Below are positions 42,996 through 52,185 of a stretch of 64,000 bases of DNA, in pieces. The DNA is from Marinobacter sp. BW6 (lineage in GTDB: Bacteria > Pseudomonadota > Gammaproteobacteria > Pseudomonadales > Oleiphilaceae): positions 744,001-808,000 of the forward strand of contig NZ_VIRN01000064.1 in NCBI RefSeq assembly GCF_008107725.1, read 5' to 3'. The notes beneath the pieces are model-generated. The model made no database searches, was not told the origin of the DNA, and saw only the letters and a list, made by a program, of their open reading frames with translations. The translations under genes and the position numbers were made by a program. The stretch's first letter is position 1. The number at the start of each line of letters is the position of its first letter.

Positions 42996-44883
42996 CAGCT
43001 CCGCCATCGATCCTGCACTGGTCGGCCATCACCACGACAAAACGGTACTGAGTGCCTACGAGGCCTGCTCGGCCCATATCCAGCGTGGCGAACTTGCGGT
43101 GTCCCCGGCGGGTGTGTTCTGGCTGGAGACTGATCCGGCACGCGGTTGCAATTCGCTCTGGCACCTTACCGATCAGGGGCCGGTTCGTCTTGGGCCTGAT
43201 GATCTTGGCATCCGCAGCCGGGTAAATGGCTACGGTGGTGGCGCCCTGGCGGCTGCCGACAGCGGCGTATTCGTGGTTGGCGAGGACCAGCAGATACGGT
43301 TTGTCAGTCTGGCCGGCGGTTGGTGCCTCACCCTGACCGATGACCCCGGGGCGGCCTATGGTGGGTTGGTCGCTGACCCGTCCCGTCAACGGGTGCTCGC
43401 GGTACGGGAAGCAGAGGGCAAACAGCAGCTGGTTGCCGTCTCCATGCAGGGTGAGCGTTCGGTTCTTCATTCCGGCCTGGATTTTTACAGCTCGCCGGCG
43501 GTCTCGGCCGACGGCTATCAGGTTGCCTGGACCAGCTGGCAGCTGCCGGATATGCCCTGGCTGCGTACCCGGCTGTGGACCGCAAATTTCTCTGAAGATA
43601 GATTGCTGGATAAAGGCCGGGAATGGCCAACACCCTCTGAGTCTTCGGTACAGCAGCCGGTGTTCGATGGCAACCAACTCTGGGTTTTGTCCGACCACGA
43701 GGGTTGGTGGCAACCCTGGCGTGTCGATACGTCGGGCGAGGGCGGATGGCACGCCAGCGATTCGCCAGCCCGGGATCATGCCAATGCCCCCTGGCAGTTG
43801 GGCGAATCCCACCACTGCCCAACAGGCAGGGGCTGCTGGGCCAGGGTTCGTTATTGTAATGGCACGGGTGAGCTCTGGCTCAGCTCCGGGCAAACCGGTG
43901 ACGCAATCCGGGTTGCCCGGGACTTTGGCGACTTCCGTTGTCTGCAGTCGGCTGGCGAGCATCTTTATTGCATCGGCCGCGCATCCAGCCGCCTGGACGC
44001 CGTCCTCGAGATTGATCTCAAGACCGGCCAGGCCCGCACCATTGCCGGCGGCGAGGAGTCCATGCCAGAGGCGAGGGCGGCGCTGCCGCTTGATATCGAG
44101 ATTCCAGCCCTGAACCCGGGCGAAGCTTCTATCCACGGGTTTTTCTACACGCCCAAGCTGGCCACGCCAGACGTCCCTCCACTGATTCTGATTGCTCATG
44201 GAGGGCCGACGTCGGCGGCCTATCCGGTGTTCAATCCCCAGGTTCAGTACTGGTGTCAGCGGGGATTCGCCGTGGCTGAAATCAACTATCGAGGCAGCAC
44301 CGGCTTTGGTCGTGAGTTCCGCCTGGCCCTGGAAGGGCGATGGGGTGAAGTGGATGTCGCGGATATGGAACGGGCGGCAGACCACCTGGCCTCCTTCGGC
44401 CTGGCTGATGGCAACAGGGTGTTTATCCAGGGCCGTAGTTCCGGGGGCTACACGGCCCTGATGGCGATGATCCGAAGCCAGCGTTTTACCGCCGGTGCCA
44501 GCATGTTCGGCGTGACGGATCCCATGCGCTTACGGGCCATGACCCATCGCTTTGAGTCCGGTTATCTGGATTGGCTGCTGGGCTCGCCAGAAAAACACCC
44601 GGAGCGGTGGCACGAGAGAACGCCTCTGTTTCATGCCGAGCGTATTACCGCGCCGATGATCTTTTTCCAGGGCGGGCAGGATAAGGTTGTGGTGCCCGAG
44701 CAGACCCGTGCCATGGCAGAGGCCATGAAAGCGGCTGGCAGGGCACCAGAGCTGCACTGGTTTGAAGACGAGGGTCACGGTTTCCGGCGCCAGGCCAACC
44801 AGGCCGGTATGCTCGAATGGATGTTCAGCTTCTACCGAAAGCATAGCCAAAAGGCCAATGATCAGGCGGAGAACTTGAGTTAA
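42961..44883 (+). CDS. pqqH: S9-family prolyl oligopeptidase-like peptidase, PqqH-like
   Basis: A 640-residue peptidase with an N-terminal beta-propeller (about 1-380) and a C-terminal alpha/beta hydrolase domain. The nucleophile Ser lies in [11 protein letters not shown], the catalytic Asp is likely in [11 protein letters not shown], and the His is in [10 protein letters not shown]. The same gene follows pqqE in Pseudomonas aeruginosa (pqqH), where no pqqF is adjacent. A role in processing PqqA or its cross-linked product is a reasonable inference. There is no signal peptide, so it acts in the cytosol. Confidence 0.85.
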   Translation: MRTIHGFSSGVNSSAIDPALVGHHHDKTVLSAYEACSAHIQRGELAVSPAGVFWLETDPARGCNSLWHLTDQGPVRLGPDDLGIRSRVNGYGGGALAAADSGVFVVGEDQQIRFVSLAGGWCLTLTDDPGAAYGGLVADPSRQRVLAVREAEGKQQLVAVSMQGERSVLHSGLDFYSSPAVSADGYQVAWTSWQLPDMPWLRTRLWTANFSEDRLLDKGREWPTPSESSVQQPVFDGNQLWVLSDHEGWWQPWRVDTSGEGGWHASDSPARDHANAPWQLGESHHCPTGRGCWARVRYCNGTGELWLSSGQTGDAIRVARDFGDFRCLQSAGEHLYCIGRASSRLDAVLEIDLKTGQARTIAGGEESMPEARAALPLDIEIPALNPGEASIHGFFYTPKLATPDVPPLILIAHGGPTSAAYPVFNPQVQYWCQRGFAVAEINYRGSTGFGREFRLALEGRWGEVDVADMERAADHLASFGLADGNRVFIQGRSSGGYTALMAMIRSQRFTAGASMFGVTDPMRLRAMTHRFESGYLDWLLGSPEKHPERWHERTPLFHAERITAPMIFFQGGQDKVVVPEQTRAMAEAMKAAGRAPELHWFEDEGHGFRRQANQAGMLEWMFSFYRKHSQKANDQAENLS

Positions 44884-44927
44884 ACTCTCGGCTATTCCTA
44901 TAACAACAAGCGGTCGAGTGCAGCCTG

Positions 44928-46091
44928 ATGAGTCACGATATATCCAGCTTGCGAAAGTTTGTTTCACCGGAAATCGTGTTTGGTGCCGGCTCCCGGAAGT
45001 CCGTGGCCAACTTCGCCAGTAATTTCGGTGCCCGTCATGTCTTCCTGGTGTCGGATCCGGGTGTAGCTGCCGCCGGCTGGGTCAATGAAATCGTGACGCT
45101 GCTGACCGATGCGGGTATCCGCTCGACCGTGTACACCGGTGTATCACCCAACCCCAAGGTGGATGAGGTGATGACCGGCGCCGAACTCTACAAATCCAAT
45201 GAGTGCGATGTCATCGTTGCCATCGGCGGTGGCAGCCCCATGGACTGCGCCAAGGGCATCGGTATCGTGGCCACTCACGGTCGCAGCATCCTGGAATTCG
45301 AGGGCGTCGATACCATCACCAACCCGTCACCGCCCCTGATCCTGATTCCCACCACGGCGGGCACCTCGGCGGATGTGTCCCAGTTTGCGATCATTTCCGA
45401 CCCCAACCGCCGGTTCAAATTCTCGATCATCAGCAAGGCCGTAGTGCCGGATGTGTCCCTGATCGATCCGGAAGTCACCGAGACCATGGATGCCTACCTC
45501 ACCGCCTGCACCGGGGTCGATGCCCTGGTGCATGCCATTGAGGCCTATGTGTCGACTGGCAGCGGGCCGCTGACCGATACCCATGCGCTGGAGGCAATCC
45601 GGTTAATCAACCGGAATCTCGAGCCGTTGGTGGACAACACGGCAGATCCCTATCTTCGGGAGCAGATCATGCTGGCCTCCATGCAGGCGGGGCTGGCCTT
45701 CTCCAATGCTATTCTCGGGGCGGTACACGCCATGTCTCATAGCCTGGGTGGCTTCCTGGATTTGCCTCATGGGCTGTGTAATGCGCTGCTGCTGGAGCAC
45801 GTGGTGGCTTACAACTTCCAGTCTGCCGAAGACCGGTTCCGCCGCGTTGCCGAAGCCATGGATATAGATACCCGGGGTATGAACAAAGCGGAAATCAAGA
45901 AGCGGCTGATGAACCGTATCGTGGAGCTCAAGCGTCGGGTCGGTCTTGAGGCGCGTCTTGCCCAGCTGGGTGTTTCGGTGTCCGATATTCCCCACCTGTC
46001 CGGCTTTGCGTTGCAGGATCCTTGCATTCTCACCAACCCCCGGAAGTCGTCGCTGCGGGATGTCCAGGTTGTCTATGAAGAAGCCCTCTGA
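44928..46091 (+). CDS. ercA: Iron-containing alcohol dehydrogenase ErcA
   Basis: A 387-residue group III (iron-dependent) alcohol dehydrogenase. The NAD-binding GGGSPMDCAKGI, PTTAGTSADVSQFA and metal-binding His residues in AVHAMSHSLGGFLDLPHGLCNALLL are clear. In Pseudomonas ErcA acts in the regulation of alcohol oxidation, between pqqH and the ErcS kinase, the same order as here. It overlaps ercS by 17 bases. A catalytic role in generating a signal for ErcS is suggested by context. Confidence 0.9.
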   Translation: MSHDISSLRKFVSPEIVFGAGSRKSVANFASNFGARHVFLVSDPGVAAAGWVNEIVTLLTDAGIRSTVYTGVSPNPKVDEVMTGAELYKSNECDVIVAIGGGSPMDCAKGIGIVATHGRSILEFEGVDTITNPSPPLILIPTTAGTSADVSQFAIISDPNRRFKFSIISKAVVPDVSLIDPEVTETMDAYLTACTGVDALVHAIEAYVSTGSGPLTDTHALEAIRLINRNLEPLVDNTADPYLREQIMLASMQAGLAFSNAILGAVHAMSHSLGGFLDLPHGLCNALLLEHVVAYNFQSAEDRFRRVAEAMDIDTRGMNKAEIKKRLMNRIVELKRRVGLEARLAQLGVSVSDIPHLSGFALQDPCILTNPRKSSLRDVQVVYEEAL

Positions 46092-47841
46092 CATCAAGGA
46101 TGGCGAACAGGACAGTAGCTACGGAATTGGCGATCTTCTCGGGCTGGGCAGCCAGTCCGTCCGCAAGAACTATTACCCGGCTCTGCAGGAACGCATTGAC
46201 GAGCTGGAGCAGGAACGCAACCGTTACAAATGGCTGTTCGAGAACGCCTTGCACGGTATCTTCCAGGCCAACCTGCGGGGCGGCTTTCTGGCCTGCAACC
46301 CGGCGATGGCGAGAATCTGCGGATATGACAGTCCCGAGGCGCTCACGGAAAAGGTCATCCGCCTCCGTGAACAGTTGTTCTGCAGTTCCAGTGAATTCGA
46401 TGCCATACGTCAGGAGCTTCTCGACGAGGGCAGCCTGAGTGCCCGGGAAACCCGTTTCCAGCGTGCTGATCGCACGCCGGTCCACGTTGCTGTCACCTTG
46501 CTGCGACGCCCGGACCTCGGACCGGAAGTGGTGGAAGCCTTCGTTGCCGACATTACCGAACGAGTGTTGGCCCGGCAGAAACTGGAGCAGTTGAACGCCA
46601 CCCTCGAGCGGCGCGTGGAAGAGCGGACCGAAGCACTGCAGAATGCCAATGTGGGCCTGCGCTACCAGATTGAGGAACGTGAGAAGGTTGAGCGCGAGCT
46701 CTTTGTTGCCATGGAGGCCGCCAAAGAGGCCAACCGCAGCAAGGATAAATATCTCGCGGCGGCCAGCCATGACCTGCTCCAACCCCTGAATGCAGCCCGG
46801 CTGATGATCTCCGCGCTCCAGGACAGCACGCTGCCGGAACAGGAAACCCGTATGGTGCACCAGGTACATCGGGCTCTGGAGGGCGCCGAAGACCTGCTGG
46901 CGGACCTGCTGGATATCTCCAAGCTCGATCAGCAGGCGATGAAGCCGGATCTGGTGTACACCGATGTGGCCGCCCTGGCCAGATCCCTCGGGGAGGAGTT
47001 TGAGGCCGTTGCTAGCAATGCTGGCCTTGGGTTTCGGGTCCGGACCATTCCGGCGATGGTGCGAACAGATCAGCGCATGCTGACCCGTATCCTCCGAAAT
47101 CTGCTTAGCAATGCCTTCCGGTACACTCGCAAGGGCGGTGTTGTCATGGCTTTGAGATCCCGCGGCGACCGTCTGCGGATTGAAGTCTGGGACACCGGTG
47201 TTGGCATCGAGGAAGACAAGCTCCGGGACATTTTCACCGAGTTTCACCAGCTGTTGCCCCAGGGCACCGGCGGTCGGCAGGGTGTGGGGCTGGGGCTGGC
47301 CATCGTGGAACGGATGGTCCGGGTGCTGGGATACGACATTGATGTGTCATCACGGCCCGGTCGTGGTTCCCGCTTCGTGCTGACCCTTCCGCTCGAACCC
47401 GCTCAGGCCAGACCGGATCTGGCTCGCGCAGATTCGCTCCAGAATTTCGCCGATGGCTTTGACGGTGTACCGGTGCTGGTGATCGACAACGAGCCGGCGG
47501 TTCTGGAGAGCATGCAGTTGCTGCTGGAGCGTTGGGGCTGTGAAGTGCTCACAGCCGCCAGCAAGGCAGAGGCCGTAGAGACTCTGGAGCAAACCGGCCA
47601 GATACCGGCCATTATCCTTGCGGACTATCACCTGAACAATGAGCGAACCGGTTACGATGCCGTTCACGGGGTTCGCCGCCACCTTGGCCGGGACATTCCC
47701 GCCGCCATCATTACCGCAGATCGCAGCGACGACACCCGCAAGATACTGCGCGCCCAGTACCTGCCAATCCTGAACAAACCGGTGAAACCGAACCGGCTCA
47801 GGGCCCTGATGACCAGCTTGCTGGCTTCTGACTCGGCCTGA
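46075..47841 (+). CDS. ercS: Hybrid PAS sensor histidine kinase/response regulator ErcS
   Basis: A 588-residue soluble hybrid kinase. Order: coiled coil, PAS (about 55-165, FENALHGIFQANLRGGFLACN), coiled coil (about 170-225), HisKA with SHDLLQPLNAARLMIS, HATPase_c (NAFRYT, WDTGVGIEEDK, GVGLGLAIV) and a C-terminal receiver (IILADYHLNNE, LNKPVKP). The start at 46075 (MKKPSDIKDGEQ) overlaps ercA. It is paralogous to the kinase at 7414 and probably feeds the ErbR-type regulator. It ends the alcohol-oxidation block. Confidence 0.88.
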   Translation: MKKPSDIKDGEQDSSYGIGDLLGLGSQSVRKNYYPALQERIDELEQERNRYKWLFENALHGIFQANLRGGFLACNPAMARICGYDSPEALTEKVIRLREQLFCSSSEFDAIRQELLDEGSLSARETRFQRADRTPVHVAVTLLRRPDLGPEVVEAFVADITERVLARQKLEQLNATLERRVEERTEALQNANVGLRYQIEEREKVERELFVAMEAAKEANRSKDKYLAAASHDLLQPLNAARLMISALQDSTLPEQETRMVHQVHRALEGAEDLLADLLDISKLDQQAMKPDLVYTDVAALARSLGEEFEAVASNAGLGFRVRTIPAMVRTDQRMLTRILRNLLSNAFRYTRKGGVVMALRSRGDRLRIEVWDTGVGIEEDKLRDIFTEFHQLLPQGTGGRQGVGLGLAIVERMVRVLGYDIDVSSRPGRGSRFVLTLPLEPAQARPDLARADSLQNFADGFDGVPVLVIDNEPAVLESMQLLLERWGCEVLTAASKAEAVETLEQTGQIPAIILADYHLNNERTGYDAVHGVRRHLGRDIPAAIITADRSDDTRKILRAQYLPILNKPVKPNRLRALMTSLLASDSA

Positions 47842-47857
47842 CCCTTTCTCGCCAGTC

Positions 47858-47876
47858 ATGTAAGACCTTCTTACAT
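47858..47876. promoter_or_regulatory. Palindrome TGTAAGA-N3-TCTTACA upstream of cotH operon
   Basis: ATGTAAGA-CCT-TCTTACAT is a perfect palindrome with a 3-base centre, 82 bases before the CotH-like gene. A near-identical site (TGTAGGA-AAT-TCCTACA) lies at 55705-55721, upstream of the convergent signalling operon. The TARGA-N3-TCYTA core resembles boxes bound by NarL/FixJ/RcsB-type regulators, and such a regulator is encoded in that operon. Confidence 0.6.
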
Positions 47877-47957
47877 ACACTCTGAAGCGCTTCGCGAAAT
47901 ACTCCCTCAACCGGTCTCCGATACCGGCAAGTTTCAAAACATCTGAGGGAGTAACAG

Positions 47958-49748
47958 ATGAAAACAACAACGATTGGCCGGAAAGCCGGCAGCGGATTTG
48001 GGCATTGGTGGCTGGCAATGATCGGCGCTGTGCTATTGGCAGGTTGCGGCGGTGGGGGCAGCGAGACGGAGGTGTCCAGCCCATCGGATTTCGAACCCCC
48101 GGCCGAGCCCGTGAATATAGGAGGCGATGCCGAGCTTTATGATCCCGAACGGCTGATTGATGTGTCGGTCACCATGAGCTCCGCCGATTTCAGCAAACTG
48201 AAATCGGAAGCCCGAACCCTGGCCAGCACCGACCGGGAATGTGTGCCCGAGTTCGAATACACGGAATTCACGGCCAGCGTCACCATCGACGGTGACCGCA
48301 TGGACCGGGTGATCGTGCGCAAGAAAGGCTACATGGGCTCCCTGAGCCCCAGTATCCCCTCTCTCAAGCTGGACTTTAACGATCTCTGGCCTGGTCGCAC
48401 TTATCAGAACATGACCCGGATGACCCTGAACAACAACCGCCAGGACCCATCCAATGCCCGCCAGTGCCTGGCCTATGACCAGTTCCGGCAGGCCGGGCTC
48501 GCGGCGCCGAAATGCAATTACGCCAGAGTGTCTGTCAATGGCGAGGATCTGGGTGTGTTTACCAATGTCGAGCCGATCAAGAAGCCCTTTCTGGCACGGG
48601 CATTCGGGGACGACGACGGTAACCAGTACGAAGCTCAAACGGCGGACTTCGGTACCTGGCTGAGCCAGCGTTTCGAGAAAAAGACCAACGAAAAAGAAAA
48701 CGACCGGACTGACCTGCAGGCCGTTACCGATGCTCTGGCCTTGCCCGATGAGCAGATGCTGAATGTATTGCCGCAGCTGGTGGATGTGGATGAATTTATC
48801 CGGTTCTGGGCGGTGGAAACACTGTTGGGCGCCTGGGATTCTGCCACGGGCAATGCCAATAACTTCCACATCTATCGGGACCCCGGAGACGGTCTGTTCC
48901 ATTTTATTCCCTGGGGCGCTGATACGGCGTTTCGTGGGACGCATCCCCTGAAGCCGCTGACGGGGGTGCTCTACCGCAACTTCTCGCTGGCGGACCGGCT
49001 TTTCAATATTCCCGAGTACCGGGCGCGCTATGAGGCCGAGCTTGAAAACCTGCTGGCCACCCAGTGGGATGAGGCCGATTTGCTGACGGAAGTGGAGCGG
49101 ATACGTCAACTCACCGGAACCAGCGCGGAGACAACTGCCAGCCTGAAAGCCTTCATTGGTGGCCGCGGCGTGGCCGGCGATGACGATTTCCGGCCCGCCC
49201 GCAGAGCTGTTATTGAACAGGCCATCGCCGAGCAAACGCCCTCCGGGGACGTATACCGGCTCGCGGACACGCAACCGGACTGCAGTGCGCCGGCGACAAC
49301 CAGCCTGACCGGCACCGTCAAGTCTGAGGACGGTGCCGACACGGGCGCCTTCCGATTCACGTTGCCCGGAGGTCAGGCGGTGAACGCGAGCCTGACCTTT
49401 GCTGCCTTCGAGGTGGACAGCCTGGTTTACTCGGTTGATCGCGAATCAAAGCCGGCGGTGATGAGCCTCCTGCTGATTGGCGCGGATATCAACGACAACT
49501 TCACACCCTATGTGCTGCAACTGTTTATCGAGGCATCCGATTACGTGCCCGGTACACACGAGTTCCACGGCTTTGCCACCAACGCCTTGCTGTTTGAAGT
49601 GGACGAAAGCCAGCCCGGGGATGTGCGCACCCTGGCCCTGGGTGCAGAGGGCAGTATTACCATCAGCCGAGCAGGCACCGGCGCCAGTGAGGGCGATGTG
49701 GAGCTGACTCTGGATGCCACCCTGGAATACGATTCGGGCATCCAATGA
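47958..49748 (+). CDS. CotH kinase family lipoprotein
   Basis: A 596-residue exported lipoprotein. The signal peptide ends in the lipobox LLAGC near residue 31, followed by a Gly-rich linker. The CotH-type atypical kinase domain spans about residues 55-400: VRKKGYMGS, KLDFNDLWPG, MTLNNNRQDPS, VSVNGEDLGVFTNVEPI and NANNFHIYRDP..FHFIPWGAD, the last two being typical of CotH and its active site. A C-terminal strand-rich domain (about 430-596) is unrecognised. CotH kinases of Bacillus phosphorylate coat proteins; the target here is unknown. AGGGAG precedes the ATG. It is the first of four overlapping genes. Confidence 0.82.
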   Translation: MKTTTIGRKAGSGFGHWWLAMIGAVLLAGCGGGGSETEVSSPSDFEPPAEPVNIGGDAELYDPERLIDVSVTMSSADFSKLKSEARTLASTDRECVPEFEYTEFTASVTIDGDRMDRVIVRKKGYMGSLSPSIPSLKLDFNDLWPGRTYQNMTRMTLNNNRQDPSNARQCLAYDQFRQAGLAAPKCNYARVSVNGEDLGVFTNVEPIKKPFLARAFGDDDGNQYEAQTADFGTWLSQRFEKKTNEKENDRTDLQAVTDALALPDEQMLNVLPQLVDVDEFIRFWAVETLLGAWDSATGNANNFHIYRDPGDGLFHFIPWGADTAFRGTHPLKPLTGVLYRNFSLADRLFNIPEYRARYEAELENLLATQWDEADLLTEVERIRQLTGTSAETTASLKAFIGGRGVAGDDDFRPARRAVIEQAIAEQTPSGDVYRLADTQPDCSAPATTSLTGTVKSEDGADTGAFRFTLPGGQAVNASLTFAAFEVDSLVYSVDRESKPAVMSLLLIGADINDNFTPYVLQLFIEASDYVPGTHEFHGFATNALLFEVDESQPGDVRTLALGAEGSITISRAGTGASEGDVELTLDATLEYDSGIQ

Positions 49749-50503
49749 ACATGGCCGTCGCCAGCCCGCCGGATGCATTCCGCGGGCATTGCCTGGACGA
49801 GCAGATGCAGGCCCGTTTGATGAACCGGATCGACACCAAGTTTCTGGTGTCGGCCCACCTGCTGGATGCCTGCCTGCGCGGTTTGGAGCACCACTACTCC
49901 ATTCTGGAGATCGACGGGAACCGGCGGTTCACCTATGACACCCTGTATTTTGATACACCGGGTCGCCAGCTTTATCTGGATCACCACAACGGCAAGCTGA
50001 ACCGATTCAAGCTCCGAATCCGGCACTACCGCGAAACCGGGGGTAGCTTCCTGGAGGTCAAGAAAAAGAGCAATCGGGAGAGAACCATCAAGAACCGTTT
50101 GCCGCTGACATCGCAGACCGTTACGAACAACCGGGTGATCCCGTTTCTTGAAGAGCAATTGGGCCGACCGGTGGCAGGGATGCTGCCGGCTCTTTTTGTC
50201 GGCTACCGCCGGATGACCTTGATGAGCCCGATGGGAACCGAGCGGATAACCGTGGACACGGGGCTGGGTTTTCACTCGCCCGACCGTCGAAACAGTTTGT
50301 GCCTGCCCGATATTGCCGTTTTCGAGGTCAAGTACGATCGCAAGATCCCTTGCTCCCCCTTTCTTGAACGTCTTGGTCAGCTTGGCTGCCGGCCGATGCA
50401 GTTCAGCAAATACTGCATCGGTACCAGCCTGTTGTTCGGCCACGAATGCAAAACCAATCGTTTCAAACCGCTGTTGAGGAGACTCCATGGAATCTGCAGT
50501 TGA
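49745..50503 (+). CDS. VTC-domain (polyphosphate polymerase-like) protein
   Basis: A 252-residue cytosolic protein of the VTC/TTM tunnel fold. Motifs line the expected tunnel strands: RIDTKF near residue 27, TYDTLYFDT near 65, KLRIRHYRE near 92, FLEVKKKSNRERTIKNR near 107, FEVKYDRKIP near 192 and FSKYCIG near 219. The basic residues and Glu residues match those that hold triphosphate or polyphosphate and metal in yeast Vtc4. It overlaps the cotH stop (ATGA) and the next gene by 17 bases. Polymerase activity is an inference. Confidence 0.85.
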   Translation: MNMAVASPPDAFRGHCLDEQMQARLMNRIDTKFLVSAHLLDACLRGLEHHYSILEIDGNRRFTYDTLYFDTPGRQLYLDHHNGKLNRFKLRIRHYRETGGSFLEVKKKSNRERTIKNRLPLTSQTVTNNRVIPFLEEQLGRPVAGMLPALFVGYRRMTLMSPMGTERITVDTGLGFHSPDRRNSLCLPDIAVFEVKYDRKIPCSPFLERLGQLGCRPMQFSKYCIGTSLLFGHECKTNRFKPLLRRLHGICS

Positions 50504-51071
50504 TTTCCATTTTGTGATCCGCTTTTTAATCAATACCGCCTCGGTGTTTGTGCTGATTCGTTGCTACTACGCCTTTTCCCGTCACCGGGAGAATGCCGCC
50601 TCGTTCATTCTGTTTGGTGTCGGCGTTTTTCTGGTGACTGCCTTGCTGCATTCGGTCACCGTCACCATGGGCTTTGCCTTCGGGCTGTTCGCAGTTTTCT
50701 CTATGCTCCGGTATCGCACCGAGGCGCTGGGCATAAAGGAAATGACCTACCTGTTTCTGGTGATTGCCATGGCCCTGCTGGCGGCGGTTGGGAACATGCA
50801 CCACCTGGAACTGGTGTGCCTGAATCTCCTGGTCATTGCTCTGGCGCTGGTGCTCGAAACCCGTGTGCTTTTGCCGAGGCACAGCGAGAGAGAGGTGGAG
50901 TACGAAAAGATCGAAAACATCCACCGGGATCGCCGGGAGCTGCTCATTGCGGACCTTCGTGAGCGTACCGGTCTGGATGTGTTTAGGGTGGATGTCGTGT
51001 CTGTCAGCTATCTGAGGGACACCGCCATGCTGCGAATGCACTTTCGCAAGGATGCCGATCATGTTCGCTGA
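50487..51071 (+). CDS. DUF4956 membrane protein
   Basis: A 194-residue protein with about four transmembrane segments in the first 125 residues (FVIRFLINTASVFVLIRCYY, FILFGVGVFLVTALLHSVT, MTYLFLVIAMALLAAVG, LVCLNLLVIALALVLE) and a soluble C-terminal part (about 130-194). The middle motif GFAFGLFAVFSMLRYRTEALGIKEMTYLF is the DUF4956 signature. This family is regularly found next to VTC-domain proteins and may supply the membrane channel or anchor for the product. It overlaps both neighbours. Confidence 0.83.
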   Translation: MESAVDFHFVIRFLINTASVFVLIRCYYAFSRHRENAASFILFGVGVFLVTALLHSVTVTMGFAFGLFAVFSMLRYRTEALGIKEMTYLFLVIAMALLAAVGNMHHLELVCLNLLVIALALVLETRVLLPRHSEREVEYEKIENIHRDRRELLIADLRERTGLDVFRVDVVSVSYLRDTAMLRMHFRKDADHVR

Positions 51072-52185
51072 GCTGAAATGGGCATTGCTGGTTATCGGTC
51101 TGACACTGGCGTTTACGCTGCAGCCACTGCTCGTTCTGGCGTCACCGCTGGAAGCCGAACTGGGTGGTTATGTCGCCGCCGGTGTCGACCATTACGGCGC
51201 GTTTTATGACGAAGATGGCGAGCGCAGCACAACCCGGGGCGTATTGCGAAATGCGAAGCTTGAACTGGAACTGAGCTGGGGAGAACGCTGGGAGGCGGAG
51301 CTGGACGGCAGCTATAAGATCAAAGGCGACAAGAAAGAGCTGGATCTGGGCGATGCTTATCTTCTCTATGACGGTAGGAGCCGTTTCGAGGCCCAGATTG
51401 GGCGCTTCAAGGAGCCTTTCGGCCTGGAGCGCCTCGCCAGCTACACCAGCCTGAACACCAGCGAGCGTTCGCTGGTGACCTCGGCGTTCGCACCGGGTCG
51501 TTCCACCGGTATTATGGCGGGGCAGTACCGCAAACGCGGCACCTGGTCACTGGGCCTGTTTACCGATGAACCCGATGGTGGCTCCACTCACGCCATAACC
51601 GCGAGACTGACCCGTGCCCCCATTCGTTCAGAGAGCCAGACCCTGCATTTGGGTGCAGCCGCCTCTTATCGTGATCTCGGCGACAGCCGTTTCCAGATCA
51701 AGGATGAAGGGGAAGTGTTCAGTGCCGACAATGTCATCCGCAGCCCAAGGTTCGAGGCCCGTGATGCCTGGCTGGCAGGTTTTGAAGCCGCCTGGCTTCA
51801 TAATCGCCTGACCCTCGTGGCGGAAGCCATGGCTCAGAATGTGCGGCGAACCGATGGGTCGCGCTGGCAGTTCGGTGGCGCTTACCTCCAGGCCGGTGTG
51901 TTCCTGACAGATGACCAGCGTTATTACAGCCGGGGTGAGTTCGACCGGATAGAGCCCCGGCACCGGGCGGGCGCCCTGGAACTGGTCGCCCGGTACAGTG
52001 CTGTGGACCTGAGAGACAGGAACCTGGGAGCCGAGGCGAGTGTGACGCTGCTGGGTCTTGCCTGGTATCTGGGCGAGCTGTTCCAGCTGCGTCTGAATTA
52101 CCTTTTGCCGGATATTCGCGGTAACACCCTGATGGCCAACCCGGACGGAGACGCCGTTACCCTGCGTGCAGTGCTGCGGTTCTAG
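51052..52185 (+). CDS. OprO/OprP-like outer membrane porin
   Basis: A 377-residue outer membrane porin of the phosphate-selective OprO/OprP family. A signal peptide (WALLVIGLTLAFTLQPLLVLASP) precedes ELGGYVAAGVDHYG. The family motif AQIGRFKEPFGLERLASYTSLNTSERSL lies near residue 125. The C-terminus ends in Phe (RAVLRF). It overlaps the DUF4956 gene by 20 bases; a Met at residue 4 is a possible start. The family name does not prove phosphate selectivity, but beside a VTC protein it is suggestive. Confidence 0.85.
   Translation: MPIMFAELKWALLVIGLTLAFTLQPLLVLASPLEAELGGYVAAGVDHYGAFYDEDGERSTTRGVLRNAKLELELSWGERWEAELDGSYKIKGDKKELDLGDAYLLYDGRSRFEAQIGRFKEPFGLERLASYTSLNTSERSLVTSAFAPGRSTGIMAGQYRKRGTWSLGLFTDEPDGGSTHAITARLTRAPIRSESQTLHLGAAASYRDLGDSRFQIKDEGEVFSADNVIRSPRFEARDAWLAGFEAAWLHNRLTLVAEAMAQNVRRTDGSRWQFGGAYLQAGVFLTDDQRYYSRGEFDRIEPRHRAGALELVARYSAVDLRDRNLGAEASVTLLGLAWYLGELFQLRLNYLLPDIRGNTLMANPDGDAVTLRAVLRF

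Noticed and set aside
42739..44385. A 548-codon open frame on the minus strand opposite the end of pqqE and the S9 peptidase
   Set aside because: Both plus-strand genes have intact catalytic motifs. The antisense frame shows no family pattern and no ribosome site.
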